From Verrucomicrobiota bacterium (lineage in GTDB: Bacteria > Verrucomicrobiota > Lentisphaeria > JABSQK01 > JAJFLO01): DNA of 64,000 nt. The stretch covers positions 24,779 through 88,778 of the forward strand of contig JAJFLQ010000142.1 of assembly GCA_021772615.1 (NCBI GenBank). Direction: 5' to 3'. Positions 49,450 through 57,904 of the stretch are shown in pieces. Both the position numbers and the translations under genes were made by a program. Position 1 is the stretch's first letter; each line of letters opens with the position of its first letter. The notes under the pieces are model-generated. The model was not told where the DNA came from. It saw only the letters and a list, made by a program, of their open reading frames with translations, and did not search any database.

Positions 49450-51729
49450 CTACTTCGAGCCAAGCAGCTTTTTCACCTTACTGTATCCGCGTTCATACTC
49501 CCGTGTGACCTCTTCCGCTGTGAGTACACGATCATAAATAGCCAAGGCGTCAATTAAGCCGTTGAACTGCGCATCCCCGTGTGCCTTGAGATTACCCACC
49601 ACGACATCAAAGCCGGTGCGCGGCTTGAATTTCCCGACTGGCCTGGCCTCACCTTCTTTGCCATCCACGTAAATGATAACCCTCCCGCTTGCGGCATTAT
49701 AGGATGCTACCAGATGGTGCCACATGTTTTTCGACGGCGTCTGCACCGAAACAATATTATCTCGCCCCTCGCCTTCATCGGCGACAACATTCGCTCCCCA
49801 CCCATTCCCACGCCACGAGTACGCGCTGGAACGTGCCATGAGGTGAACGCCGAGATTCCTGCCGTCGGTCCAACCGACAAGCGGCGCCTGCCGCTCGAAG
49901 TCCACAGCGTAAAACCAGATCGAAACCGAAAACGACGCGGCCAACGCCAAACTTTCGCTGGCCGGAATGCGGATAAAATCGTCCTTACCATCAAATTTCA
50001 CCGCTGTCCCGAACACGCCGGCATGACCACTGCCAGGGCAATTGTCGCCTTCACAGATCCCATTATTCCCTGCGCCTGAGCGATCGGCAAACGCCGTCGC
50101 GCCGGACTTTTCATCGAATTGCAGGATCGCCACGCCGTCCTTGACTGCCATCGACGCCTCCCAGGCGCCAATCTCGGTCAAGTACTTTTCCCGATCATAA
50201 TTGGTGAGTTTCTGCCATTCGCTGAGGAATTGCTCCCGCGACTCCTTACCGTACTCGGATTCGAGCTGATCGGCCAATGCCGGCGGAAACGGTATCACGG
50301 GACCGGGTTCAACGACATCGGGCTGATCCACTTGAGCCGGCTCGCCAGGCTCGCCGGGCGTTTCTTCCGGAGCCGGCGTTGCCGGGACTTCGGCCACGGG
50401 CGGCGGTTGATCCTTGGAGCCCGAAAACAACCCGATCATCAACTTACCAATCAACGCCACTATCACCAGCGAAATCGGTATCATGATGCCGATCGTAATC
50501 TTCTGCGGCCGAGTCATTTTGCGCTTGGCCTTACGTGCGAACCCGATTTCGGCAGCCGGATCAGTCTCGTCTGCCGCGGCGTCGGTAGGCGCGCCATCGC
50601 CTTCGGCGTCGGCTGCGATCTGTGCCGGCGACTCCAGCCCCGGTGGCGTCAGGTCGATTTTGGGCCCGCCCACGGGCACCGCGAGCCCAGGCGGCGTCGG
50701 ATCCGTTGCGGTTCCGGGACGAGGTGCAGCAAGACCCAGCTTCTTGGGCTTGTCGTCGCCCGGCTTTTTCATCTTCAAGTCGATCGTCGTATCATTGAAT
50801 TCCTCGGCACCGTCCGCGTCCGCAGCCGGCTCAGTCGGCGCGCCGCCTCCGGAAATGGCGGACAGACTTTGCGGCGCAATCGCGGCCGGTTCTACCGCGG
50901 CCGGCGCGTCTTTTGAAGCGGCTTCGGAGGGTTTTCTAAGTCGCAGGCCCGAACCGATTACGTCACCGCCGCCGGATGCCGACTCACCCGTCGGCGTCAA
51001 CATGACGTCGCCTGGTGCGGCAAGCTTGCTGTCCAACGCTATCTGTCCGGGTGTCTTCAGTGTCAACGACAACGATGTCTCGCTCATATCCATCGGCTCT
51101 GCAGCTTGAGCCTGAATCCCGCCGGCGCCGGGCGGAGCCAGTGTCGCACCTGCGCCTGGCGGCGTTAACCCTGCGGGCGGTACAGGAGGCACTGCGGCCG
51201 ACGCAGCCGCAGGCGTCTTGAGTGACAAGCCCCCCCCCCCCAGTTGCCCTGGCTTCTTAAGGGAAAGATCTCCCGGTAGTTTGAGCGCATCCCCGGTAAC
51301 TGAAGCAATCTGCGATGGCTTCTGCAACCCGCCGCCGGGCGGTGTCAGGCCGGGTGGCGTCAGCCCGCCCGCGGCCGGTTGTCCTGGAGCCTTCAGGGAC
51401 AGACCGCCACCGGCAAGGTTTCCGGGTTTGCTCAGCGTCAGGCCGCCGGGCGGCTGCAGGCTCTCTGCCGAACCAGACGAAATTTGAGATGGCTTTTTCA
51501 GCGACAATCCGCCTGCAGCCTCTCCGGGTTTCTTCAACGTCAGCCCCGATGCCGGCGCCGCACCGGCGCCGGATGGCAACGGATTCTTCAGACTGAGTCC
51601 GTCTGGCGGCTGAACGCCGGCCATAGGCACAGTCGGTCTCACGGCACTGCCGCTATTGAGTTCCGACGGCTTCTTGAGGGACAACTTCGCCGGTGGGGCG
51701 GACTCATTACTTTCTTCGTTTTCGGACAT
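49450..51729 (-). CDS. Repeat-rich single-pass membrane protein with C-terminal LamG domain
   Basis: 759 residues from the ATG at 51729. Residues 1-400 are low complexity, rich in Pro, Gly and Ala, with at least a dozen copies of a short motif of the form LSLKKP[SG] (LSLKKPSEL, LTLKKPGEA, LSLKKPSQI, LTLKTPGQI, LRLRKPSEA, LKMKKPGDD). Then a basic stretch (ARKAKRKMTRPQK), one membrane span (ITIGIMIPISLVIVALIGKLM), a Pro/Glu-rich stalk and a LamG/concanavalin-like domain (about 525-755: VAILQFDEKSG, AVKFDGKDDFIRIPAS, FSVSIWFYAVD, GLIDALAIYDRVLTAEEV). The N-terminal repeats are inferred to be cytoplasmic and the LamG outside. A G12 tract lies at 51230-51241. Confidence 0.75.
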   Translation of the reverse strand: MSENEESNESAPPAKLSLKKPSELNSGSAVRPTVPMAGVQPPDGLSLKNPLPSGAGAAPASGLTLKKPGEAAGGLSLKKPSQISSGSAESLQPPGGLTLSKPGNLAGGGLSLKAPGQPAAGGLTPPGLTPPGGGLQKPSQIASVTGDALKLPGDLSLKKPGQLGGGGLSLKTPAAASAAVPPVPPAGLTPPGAGATLAPPGAGGIQAQAAEPMDMSETSLSLTLKTPGQIALDSKLAAPGDVMLTPTGESASGGGDVIGSGLRLRKPSEAASKDAPAAVEPAAIAPQSLSAISGGGAPTEPAADADGAEEFNDTTIDLKMKKPGDDKPKKLGLAAPRPGTATDPTPPGLAVPVGGPKIDLTPPGLESPAQIAADAEGDGAPTDAAADETDPAAEIGFARKAKRKMTRPQKITIGIMIPISLVIVALIGKLMIGLFSGSKDQPPPVAEVPATPAPEETPGEPGEPAQVDQPDVVEPGPVIPFPPALADQLESEYGKESREQFLSEWQKLTNYDREKYLTEIGAWEASMAVKDGVAILQFDEKSGATAFADRSGAGNNGICEGDNCPGSGHAGVFGTAVKFDGKDDFIRIPASESLALAASFSVSIWFYAVDFERQAPLVGWTDGRNLGVHLMARSSAYSWRGNGWGANVVADEGEGRDNIVSVQTPSKNMWHHLVASYNAASGRVIIYVDGKEGEARPVGKFKPRTGFDVVVGNLKAHGDAQFNGLIDALAIYDRVLTAEEVTREYERGYSKVKKLLGSK
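51230..51241 (-). repeat. G12 homopolymer inside the LamG protein gene
   Basis: Twelve C on the plus strand, i.e. twelve G in the coding strand, encoding a run of Gly (QLGGGGL) at about residues 164-167. Gain or loss of one base would frameshift before the membrane span and LamG domain. Tracts of this length are typical of phase-variable surface-protein genes. Confidence 0.75.
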
Positions 51730-52153
51730 TTTCCAGGACCTCGACTCCTGTCGCATCAAACACAGACTTCAGCACGCTGAAAAACACATAAGTATGCTGC
51801 CGCGGGCACAGCTCTCTACGCAACCGAACGATTTGGCTCGAAATTTTCTGTCAACGTATTTCAGTGGGATTTTCAACTGTCTTTCCTGGCAAGAATATGT
51901 GCCCACTCGCGGAACTGTATCTCGCTCCGATGCGATTTTAAACCTCAACTACCGGATTTTGTGTCCCGCTTCCTTTCTTTCAAATTGATGATTGTTCAGG
52001 GTACTGCCGGATTAATTGGCAAAGCAGATTTCAATACCTGAAACGGAACGTATATTTCTCGACCTCCGGCAATGCCATATGACCGCACTTGCCTGCAACG
52101 CCCGGTACAGCTGCCGGCGCGTTCGACCTTTATAAGAGAATCGGCGACGACCT
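51730..52153. other. Divergent intergenic region between the LamG protein gene and ffh
   Basis: About 425 bases with no gene, RNA or strong promoter that I can support. A 6-base inverted repeat TTCAGC-AC-GCTGAA at 51768-51781 and a TATAAG at 52131 are present, but neither is convincing. Confidence 0.5.
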
Positions 52154-53590
52154 ATGTTCGAGAATCTGACAGACAAACTACAGGATACGTTTCGTGATCT
52201 CACGGGACGTGGGAGTCTTACCGAGAAGAATATTCGTGACGCGATGCGCGAGGTTCGCCTGGCACTGCTTGATGCCGACGTCAATTTTCAAATCGTGAAG
52301 GAATTCGTCAACGACGTCACGGAGCAATGCCTTGGTGAACGCGTCATGAAGAGCGTGAAGCCCGGGCAACAGGCGATAAAGATTGTCAGTGATCAACTCG
52401 AGGCGCTCATGGGCGATGCGTGCGTTCCACTGGAGCTGTCGTCATCGCCAGCAACCATCGTAATGGTCGGCCTCCACGGCAGCGGAAAGACAACAACCAC
52501 CGCTAAACTTGCCACCCATCTGATGAAGCAGGGTCGTCGTCCGCTTCTGGCTGCGGCCGATGTCTATCGGCCTGCGGCGATAGATCAGCTGCAAACACTC
52601 GGCGAGTCGCTCGATGTGCCGGTATATGTAGACCGTGAGACCACTGATATCAGCGCGATCGCGGCCGCGGCGGTACAGCGCGCCCGCCAGGAGCGAAGGG
52701 ATGTTGTCATCATTGACACAGCCGGCCGGCTGCAGGTAGATGATGACCTGGTAGCGGAATTGATCGGGCTGAAAAATGCCGTTGATCCGGACGAGATATT
52801 GCTGGTTGCGGACGCGGCCCTGGGACAGGAAGCTGTCTCCGTCGCAAAGCATTTTAACGATGCCATGGACCTCACCGGGATCATCCTTACAAAACTCGAC
52901 GGCGACGCCCGCGGCGGTGCAGCACTGTCAATGCGAAGAATTACGAACAAGCCGATCAAATTTATCGGTGTCGGCGAGAAGATTGAAGATCTGGAACCGT
53001 TTCATCCGGACCGAATGGCGTCCCGTATTCTCGGAATGGGGGACGTGGTTAGCCTGGTAGAAAAGGCAGCAGAAACCATTTCACTGGAGGATGCCAAGCG
53101 TCTTGAGCAGAAAATGCTCAAGAACAAATACGACTTCGACGATTTCCTGAACCAGCTTGACCAGCTGAAAAAATTGGGTGGCATGTCGTTCGTGCTGGAC
53201 ATGATACCAGGTGGGAAAAAACTCAAGGAAGGCGCGGACCTCGATGAGAGCATGCTCCGGCACACGGAAGCGATCCTCAGTTCGATGACGCCCTACGAAC
53301 GGCAGCACCCCGAGGTCCTGGGAATGGTGTCCAGGCGGCAACGCATAGCCAACGGAAGCGGTCGAAAGCTGGTCGAGGTACAGCAATTGATCAAGCGCTT
53401 CGAGTCGATGCGGGGGATGATCGGAAACTTTCGAAAGATGTCCGGCATGTTCGGAGGCGGCGCCGCGGGGAGCAGCGGTGGCGTTGGCGTTGGCGGCGGC
53501 GGTGGTAGTGGCGGTCACCGCGTCGTGAGCCAAAAAGCGAAAAAAGCGGCGCGCAAGAAGCACAAGCGCGCGAACAAACGGCGGCGGTAA
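52154..53590 (+). CDS. ffh: Signal recognition particle protein Ffh (SRP54)
   Basis: 478 residues. N domain 1-90, then the SRP GTPase: MVGLHGSGKTTTTAKLATHL (G1), DVYRPAAIDQL (insertion box), DTAGRLQVDDDLVAEL (G3), TKLDGDARGGAAL (G4) and FIGVGEKIEDLEPF. The methionine-rich M domain starts near 320 (GMSFVLDMIPGGKKL, SSMTPYERQHPEVL, RRQRIANGSG) and binds SRP RNA and signal peptides. After it comes a Gly-rich linker (GVGVGGGGGSGG) and a very basic tail (KKAARKKHKRANKRRR), longer than in E. coli. No SRP RNA gene was found nearby. Confidence 0.97.
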   Translation: MFENLTDKLQDTFRDLTGRGSLTEKNIRDAMREVRLALLDADVNFQIVKEFVNDVTEQCLGERVMKSVKPGQQAIKIVSDQLEALMGDACVPLELSSSPATIVMVGLHGSGKTTTTAKLATHLMKQGRRPLLAAADVYRPAAIDQLQTLGESLDVPVYVDRETTDISAIAAAAVQRARQERRDVVIIDTAGRLQVDDDLVAELIGLKNAVDPDEILLVADAALGQEAVSVAKHFNDAMDLTGIILTKLDGDARGGAALSMRRITNKPIKFIGVGEKIEDLEPFHPDRMASRILGMGDVVSLVEKAAETISLEDAKRLEQKMLKNKYDFDDFLNQLDQLKKLGGMSFVLDMIPGGKKLKEGADLDESMLRHTEAILSSMTPYERQHPEVLGMVSRRQRIANGSGRKLVEVQQLIKRFESMRGMIGNFRKMSGMFGGGAAGSSGGVGVGGGGGSGGHRVVSQKAKKAARKKHKRANKRRR

Positions 53591-53617
53591 CGTACCGTAC
53601 CGCAGTCGCAGTGATTT

Positions 53618-54919
53618 TCAGCGTGCTTGCTCGCATGTCTGGAATCTTAACCGGAACGAGGTGCCGCTTCCCGGATTTGTCGTGCATGTGATCACGCCAT
53701 CGATTTGCTCGACCAGGCGTTTGACCACGTACAAGCCCAGTCCATGGGAATTCTCACCACCGGTTGGCCTCGCACTGAGGCGAGCGAATTTTGAAAACAT
53801 GCGTTTCTGGTCCACTGCGGTGAACCCCGGCCCCTGATCTGCGACCTCCACATGAACGGCATCGGACGTCGACGTCATTCGAATAAGCACCTCCGTTCCC
53901 GGCTCCGAATACTTGATACCGTTCGACACCAGGTTGTCAAGTATCTGGTATAACGCACCTTCATCGGCCAGGGCGAACGCATTGCCATCCGGCAAAATAT
54001 GTCGCAAAGCGATCTGCTTGCGTTCCGCTACTGATTCGAAGTCCGCAATGACCTTGCGGACGACATCGGCCACATTAATCGACGCCAGGGAAATCTGCAA
54101 TTCCCCGGACTCGATCGCATCCGCATCAAGCATCCGCTTGATCAATTTGAACATACGATCCGCGCTCCCAGAGATGGTCGTTGCATATTCCACAACATCG
54201 CATTCCGAAAGCTCCCGGAAGTCGTTGCCGATCATGTCCGCAAACCCCTTGATTATCGACAGAGGGTTCTTGAGGTCGTGCGCGGCAACGCTCAGGAATT
54301 CATTCTTCTCCTGATTCAGCGCCAGCAACTCCCGGTTTTTCCGCTTCAGCTCATGCGTACGCTCGTCGACAATGCGTTCGAGTTCTTGACGATACAACTC
54401 GACCTTCATGAGATCATCCCAGGAACGGAGATTCGCAGTAACGGACGACGACAGTTTGTCTTCAGTGAGTTCGGTCTTGTTGCGGTAATCGTTGATCTGG
54501 TACTTTTTCAGTACTTCGGATTCCGGCGCGCGTCCGGGTTGGCCCGTTCGCAGAATAATGCGAACCATAGTATTACCCATCGATTCGCGGATATACTGCG
54601 CCAGGACCAGCCCTGCATCGTCGGTTTCCATCACCACGTCAAGCAGCACAACGGCAATGTCGCTGTGCCGGGCGAGCAAGCGTCGTGCTTCCTCACCGGA
54701 ATATGCGTCAATGAATTCAAGGCGTTTGTCGTTAAACGAATAGTCATGGAGCGCATAGCGCGTAACGCGATGAATGTCCGCCTCGTCGTCGACAATCATG
54801 ATCTTTACAGTGTCGCCTTTCGGTGCCTGGATCAGACCGGGCGAATCGGCATGATTGGCATGATTGGCATCGTCGAGAAAAACGAGCGGGTCATCTGTTG
54901 GTTGGTCGGGAGTAGGCAT
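53618..54919 (-). CDS. Receiver-first histidine kinase 1
   Basis: 433 residues from the ATG at 54919; a TTG at 54988 would add 23. Receiver at about 35-165: IMIVDDEADIHRVTRYAL, phosphoacceptor Asp in VVLLDVVMETDDAGL, IILRTGQPGRAPE and NDYRNKTEL. Then a coiled linker (VDERTHELKRKNRELLALN), HisKA AAHDLKNPLSIIKGFADMI and HATPase (DNLVSNGIKYSEPG, DQGPGF, HGLGLYVVKRLVEQ). No membrane span, so a soluble kinase taking input through its own receiver. Close paralogue of the next gene. Convergent with ffh. Confidence 0.88.
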   Translation of the reverse strand: MPTPDQPTDDPLVFLDDANHANHADSPGLIQAPKGDTVKIMIVDDEADIHRVTRYALHDYSFNDKRLEFIDAYSGEEARRLLARHSDIAVVLLDVVMETDDAGLVLAQYIRESMGNTMVRIILRTGQPGRAPESEVLKKYQINDYRNKTELTEDKLSSSVTANLRSWDDLMKVELYRQELERIVDERTHELKRKNRELLALNQEKNEFLSVAAHDLKNPLSIIKGFADMIGNDFRELSECDVVEYATTISGSADRMFKLIKRMLDADAIESGELQISLASINVADVVRKVIADFESVAERKQIALRHILPDGNAFALADEGALYQILDNLVSNGIKYSEPGTEVLIRMTSTSDAVHVEVADQGPGFTAVDQKRMFSKFARLSARPTGGENSHGLGLYVVKRLVEQIDGVITCTTNPGSGTSFRLRFQTCEQAR

Positions 54920-55116
54920 GGGAATCGCAGTCAGACCGGCACCTGATGTGGAATGATTGAGGGGCCAATCGAGGTTCGCAGTTAGCAAAGAATCGGCGCT
55001 TGCATGATAGTCGACACAGCGGGACTATCGTCCGCAGTTCAGCGATTTGCAAACACAGTGGTCATGGGTATCACAAGAGCTGCTATGTGTCTCCGACATC
55101 GACCCGACGATGCTTC

Positions 55117-56382
55117 TCAATTATCCGGGGAAGGCAATCCGATACTAAATGTCGCACCGTGTCCCGTTTCGCTCTCACACCAGACTCGTCCGTGCATGCG
55201 GTCGATCAACTTTTTTACAATAAACAATCCAAGACCATTCGAATGTTCATCACCCGTCGGTCTGGCGCTGAGTCTGGCAAACTTACGGTACAGCCGTTTT
55301 TTATCATCATCGCTCAATCCCGGACCAGAATCAGTCACCCTACAATACCCCATCGTCTTTTCTGTCCTTACAGCGATCTCGACACACCGCCCCGGCGGCG
55401 AATACTTGATGGCATTCGAAACGAGATTTTCCACAATCTGCCGTGTGAGATCTCTGTCCGCTGTTACGCGTGCAGCCATGCCGCCGTTTGAGTATTCCAA
55501 CACGATACCCTTGGCGGATGCCGTGCGACGGAAATCTTCGACGACCTCTTCGACCAGACTGCCAAGCCGGAACTCGTTGTGGATTACGGTGAGCTTGCCG
55601 GACTCGATCGTATTCACGTCCAGCAGATTTTTGATCAGATCAAACATACGCCGTGTGCTGCCGGAAATAACTTCTGCGAACTCACTAACGGCCTCGGGCG
55701 AGAGCGACTCGCGCTCAGTCGCGATCATATCCGCAAAGCCCTGGATGACGGACAAGGGATTCTTCAAGTCGTGGGCGGCGATGCCAAGAAATTCATTTTT
55801 CTCACGATTCAATTCGGTCAATTGCACGTTCTTCAGGCGGAGCTCGGCGGTACGTTCATCGACCTTCGCCTCAAGTGACGACCGAAACGACTCGATCGTC
55901 ATCATATCGGACCATGATCGCAAACTGGACAACACCGAAGTATACAGTTTCAGCTCCGTCAATTCAGCCTTGTTTTTGTAGTCATTAATATGGTAGGCGC
56001 TGATCACCTCTTTCTCAGGCGCTTGCCCGGGTTGCCCGGTTCTGAGGATGATTCGCATGAATTGATTATCCATGGTATTGCGGACGAACTCGACGAGATC
56101 GAGACCGGCATCGTCGGTCTCCATAACCACATCAAGCAGGATGATGACGATGTTGTCGCTGGCCGCAAGCAGCTCCCTTGCCTCCCCTGCCGAATAGGCA
56201 TGAACAAACTCCAAACCGCGCCCGTCAAATCGAAAATCGCCGAGGGCATAACGCGTAACCTCGTGGACCTCAGGCTCGTCGTCGACGATCAGCATGCGCC
56301 AGGGGAGACGTTCCTCGGTGGACCGCTCCGGCTCATCTTCAAGGAACGTCAATTTCTCATCGGTCTGGTCCAAAAGGTTCAT
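55117..56382 (-). CDS. Receiver-first histidine kinase 2
   Basis: 421 residues, same architecture as the gene at 53618. Receiver: LIVDDEPEVHEVTRYALGDF, IIILLDVVMETDDAGLDLV, IILRTGQPGQAPEKEV and NDYKNKAEL. HisKA: AAHDLKNPLSVIQGFADMIA. HATPase: ENLVSNAIKYSPPG, DSGPGL, NGLGLFIVKKLIDRMHG. Its start overlaps the stop of the third receiver-kinase gene (ATGA), so these two are made from one message. The pair probably arose by duplication. Confidence 0.9.
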   Translation of the reverse strand: MNLLDQTDEKLTFLEDEPERSTEERLPWRMLIVDDEPEVHEVTRYALGDFRFDGRGLEFVHAYSAGEARELLAASDNIVIILLDVVMETDDAGLDLVEFVRNTMDNQFMRIILRTGQPGQAPEKEVISAYHINDYKNKAELTELKLYTSVLSSLRSWSDMMTIESFRSSLEAKVDERTAELRLKNVQLTELNREKNEFLGIAAHDLKNPLSVIQGFADMIATERESLSPEAVSEFAEVISGSTRRMFDLIKNLLDVNTIESGKLTVIHNEFRLGSLVEEVVEDFRRTASAKGIVLEYSNGGMAARVTADRDLTRQIVENLVSNAIKYSPPGRCVEIAVRTEKTMGYCRVTDSGPGLSDDDKKRLYRKFARLSARPTGDEHSNGLGLFIVKKLIDRMHGRVWCESETGHGATFSIGLPSPDN

Positions 56383-57710
56383 TCGCTTCCGTTTGCTGTA
56401 TCGGCTGTGCGTCCGGGAATGACCATTACAAATTCCACGCCTTCGCCAACCGTGCTGTCGCAGCGGATGGTGCCGTTCAATTTCCGGGTCACAAGGTTGT
56501 AGATAATATGCATGCCAAGGCCGCTACCGCCGTCCTGGCGATTGGTTGTAAAAAACGGCTCGAATACTTTCTTAAGATTCTCGTCCGGTATACCCCGACC
56601 GTTATCACGATAGACGTAGCCTATGGCGTCGTCGTCGACCTTAACGGAGATCGAGATTTTCCCTTCCCGGTCACCAGGGAGTCCATGAATAAGCGAATTC
56701 ATGATCAAATTCGTGAAAATCTGGGAATACACGCCTGGACAACCTGTCACGGTTAGATCGTCTGCACACTCGATACGCACCCCATGCGACAGCCGCTTGA
56801 GTTCCGGCTGCAGACTTGTAACGATTTCGCGAAGATAATCACCGATTGCAAAAGTGCGTTCCAACTCACTTGACTGGTCCACGGCAACCTGCTTGAAACT
56901 CTGTACCAATTCGGCAGCACGTTTGAGATTGGACGTGATAATTTCGCAGCCTGTTTCAGCCGAGCTCAAAAAGTCCGCCAGCGCTTTCCTGGTCATGGCG
57001 TTTTCGGCGTACAAGCGGGAAAACTCCGCTGTATCGCGTTGCAGCCGCGTCGCAGCGGTCACGCTGACGCCAACCGGCGTGTTGATTTCGTGCGCTACAC
57101 CAGCGACCAGACTGCCAAGCGCGGCCATTTTTTCAGACTCTACCAGCTGATCCTGCGCCTGGTGCAAGTCTTCCATCGCCGCCTGAATGTCCCGTGTGCG
57201 CTCTTCGACTTTGACTTCCAGTTCGGCGTTCAGCGTCTTCAGCTCGGTAATAAGCCGCATGTTTCGGTGCTCGAGGTCGAACGCCTCCAACCCGCGTTTT
57301 ACTGTGACGAGCAGATCCGTCGGCTCGACGGGTTTCGTGATAAACTTGTAAATACGACCTTCGTTGATCGAACCGATAATGGAATCGACGTCGATGAATC
57401 CGGTAAGAATCATACGAATGGTGTGCGGAATAATCGCTACCGTCTGATGCAAGAAGTCGACGCCTGAGAGATTTGGCATCCGCTGATCGGAAATAATCAG
57501 ATGAATGCGTTCCGGATTCGGGTCATTGCGGATAAAATCCAGGGCTTCCTGGCCGTCCACCGCGGTCACGATGTCGTATTCCGAGTCCAGGATGCGGGAA
57601 ATCGAACGTAGATTGTTCGCCTCGTCGTCGACCAGCATAATGGTGTGTGACTTCGGCGTGTTCTCCCGACTCTGGATCCGCTCGAGATTGGATTTACTAA
57701 ACAGCCCCAT
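56379..57710 (-). CDS. Receiver-first histidine kinase 3
   Basis: 443 residues from the ATG at 57710, which has GGGGAG eight bases upstream. The open frame starts 23 codons earlier but without such a site. Receiver at about 24-140: TIMLVDDEANNLRSISRIL, Asp in LIISDQRMPNLSGVDF, MILTGFID, KFITKPVEP, the type seen in RpfG- and HupR-like proteins. Long coiled helix (LEVKVEERTRDIQAAMEDLH), HisKA SLVAGVAHEINTPVGVSV, HATPase with TNLIMNSLIHG, DNGRGIPDENL and GSGLGMHIIYNLV. Differs in subtype from the next two receiver kinases. Confidence 0.9.
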   Translation of the reverse strand: MGLFSKSNLERIQSRENTPKSHTIMLVDDEANNLRSISRILDSEYDIVTAVDGQEALDFIRNDPNPERIHLIISDQRMPNLSGVDFLHQTVAIIPHTIRMILTGFIDVDSIIGSINEGRIYKFITKPVEPTDLLVTVKRGLEAFDLEHRNMRLITELKTLNAELEVKVEERTRDIQAAMEDLHQAQDQLVESEKMAALGSLVAGVAHEINTPVGVSVTAATRLQRDTAEFSRLYAENAMTRKALADFLSSAETGCEIITSNLKRAAELVQSFKQVAVDQSSELERTFAIGDYLREIVTSLQPELKRLSHGVRIECADDLTVTGCPGVYSQIFTNLIMNSLIHGLPGDREGKISISVKVDDDAIGYVYRDNGRGIPDENLKKVFEPFFTTNRQDGGSGLGMHIIYNLVTRKLNGTIRCDSTVGEGVEFVMVIPGRTADTANGSE

Positions 57711-57854
57711 CTGGTGAGTCTCCCCTTGGGTAATCGTCAACAGCTGTCTGCGACGAACAACACTTGAGACTCCCCTCACACTGAATCCGCGTTACGCTCC
57801 TGACCGAGCGAAGCCACGCCAATTTCTGCGACTTCGGCGTTGCGGGTGAACATA

Positions 57855-57895
57855 TTATAACGATGATTTTTGGATTGACACGACCTGATGTCAAA
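57855..57895 (-). promoter_or_regulatory. Promoter of the receiver-kinase operon with inverted repeat
   Basis: Minus strand: GTGTCA (57877-57882), 16-base spacer, perfect TATAAT (57855-57860). The arms TTGACA and TGTCAA (57876-57881 and 57890-57895, 8-base spacer) overlap the -35, a possible operator, though 6-base arms are common by chance. The leader to the ATG at 57710 is about 140 bases. Confidence 0.45.
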
Positions 57896-57904
57896 AAAAG
57901 ACAC

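Noticed and set aside
50119..50916. 265-codon plus-strand open frame opposite the LamG protein gene
   Set aside because: Arg/Gly-rich shadow created by the Pro/Gly/Ala repeat composition of the real gene.
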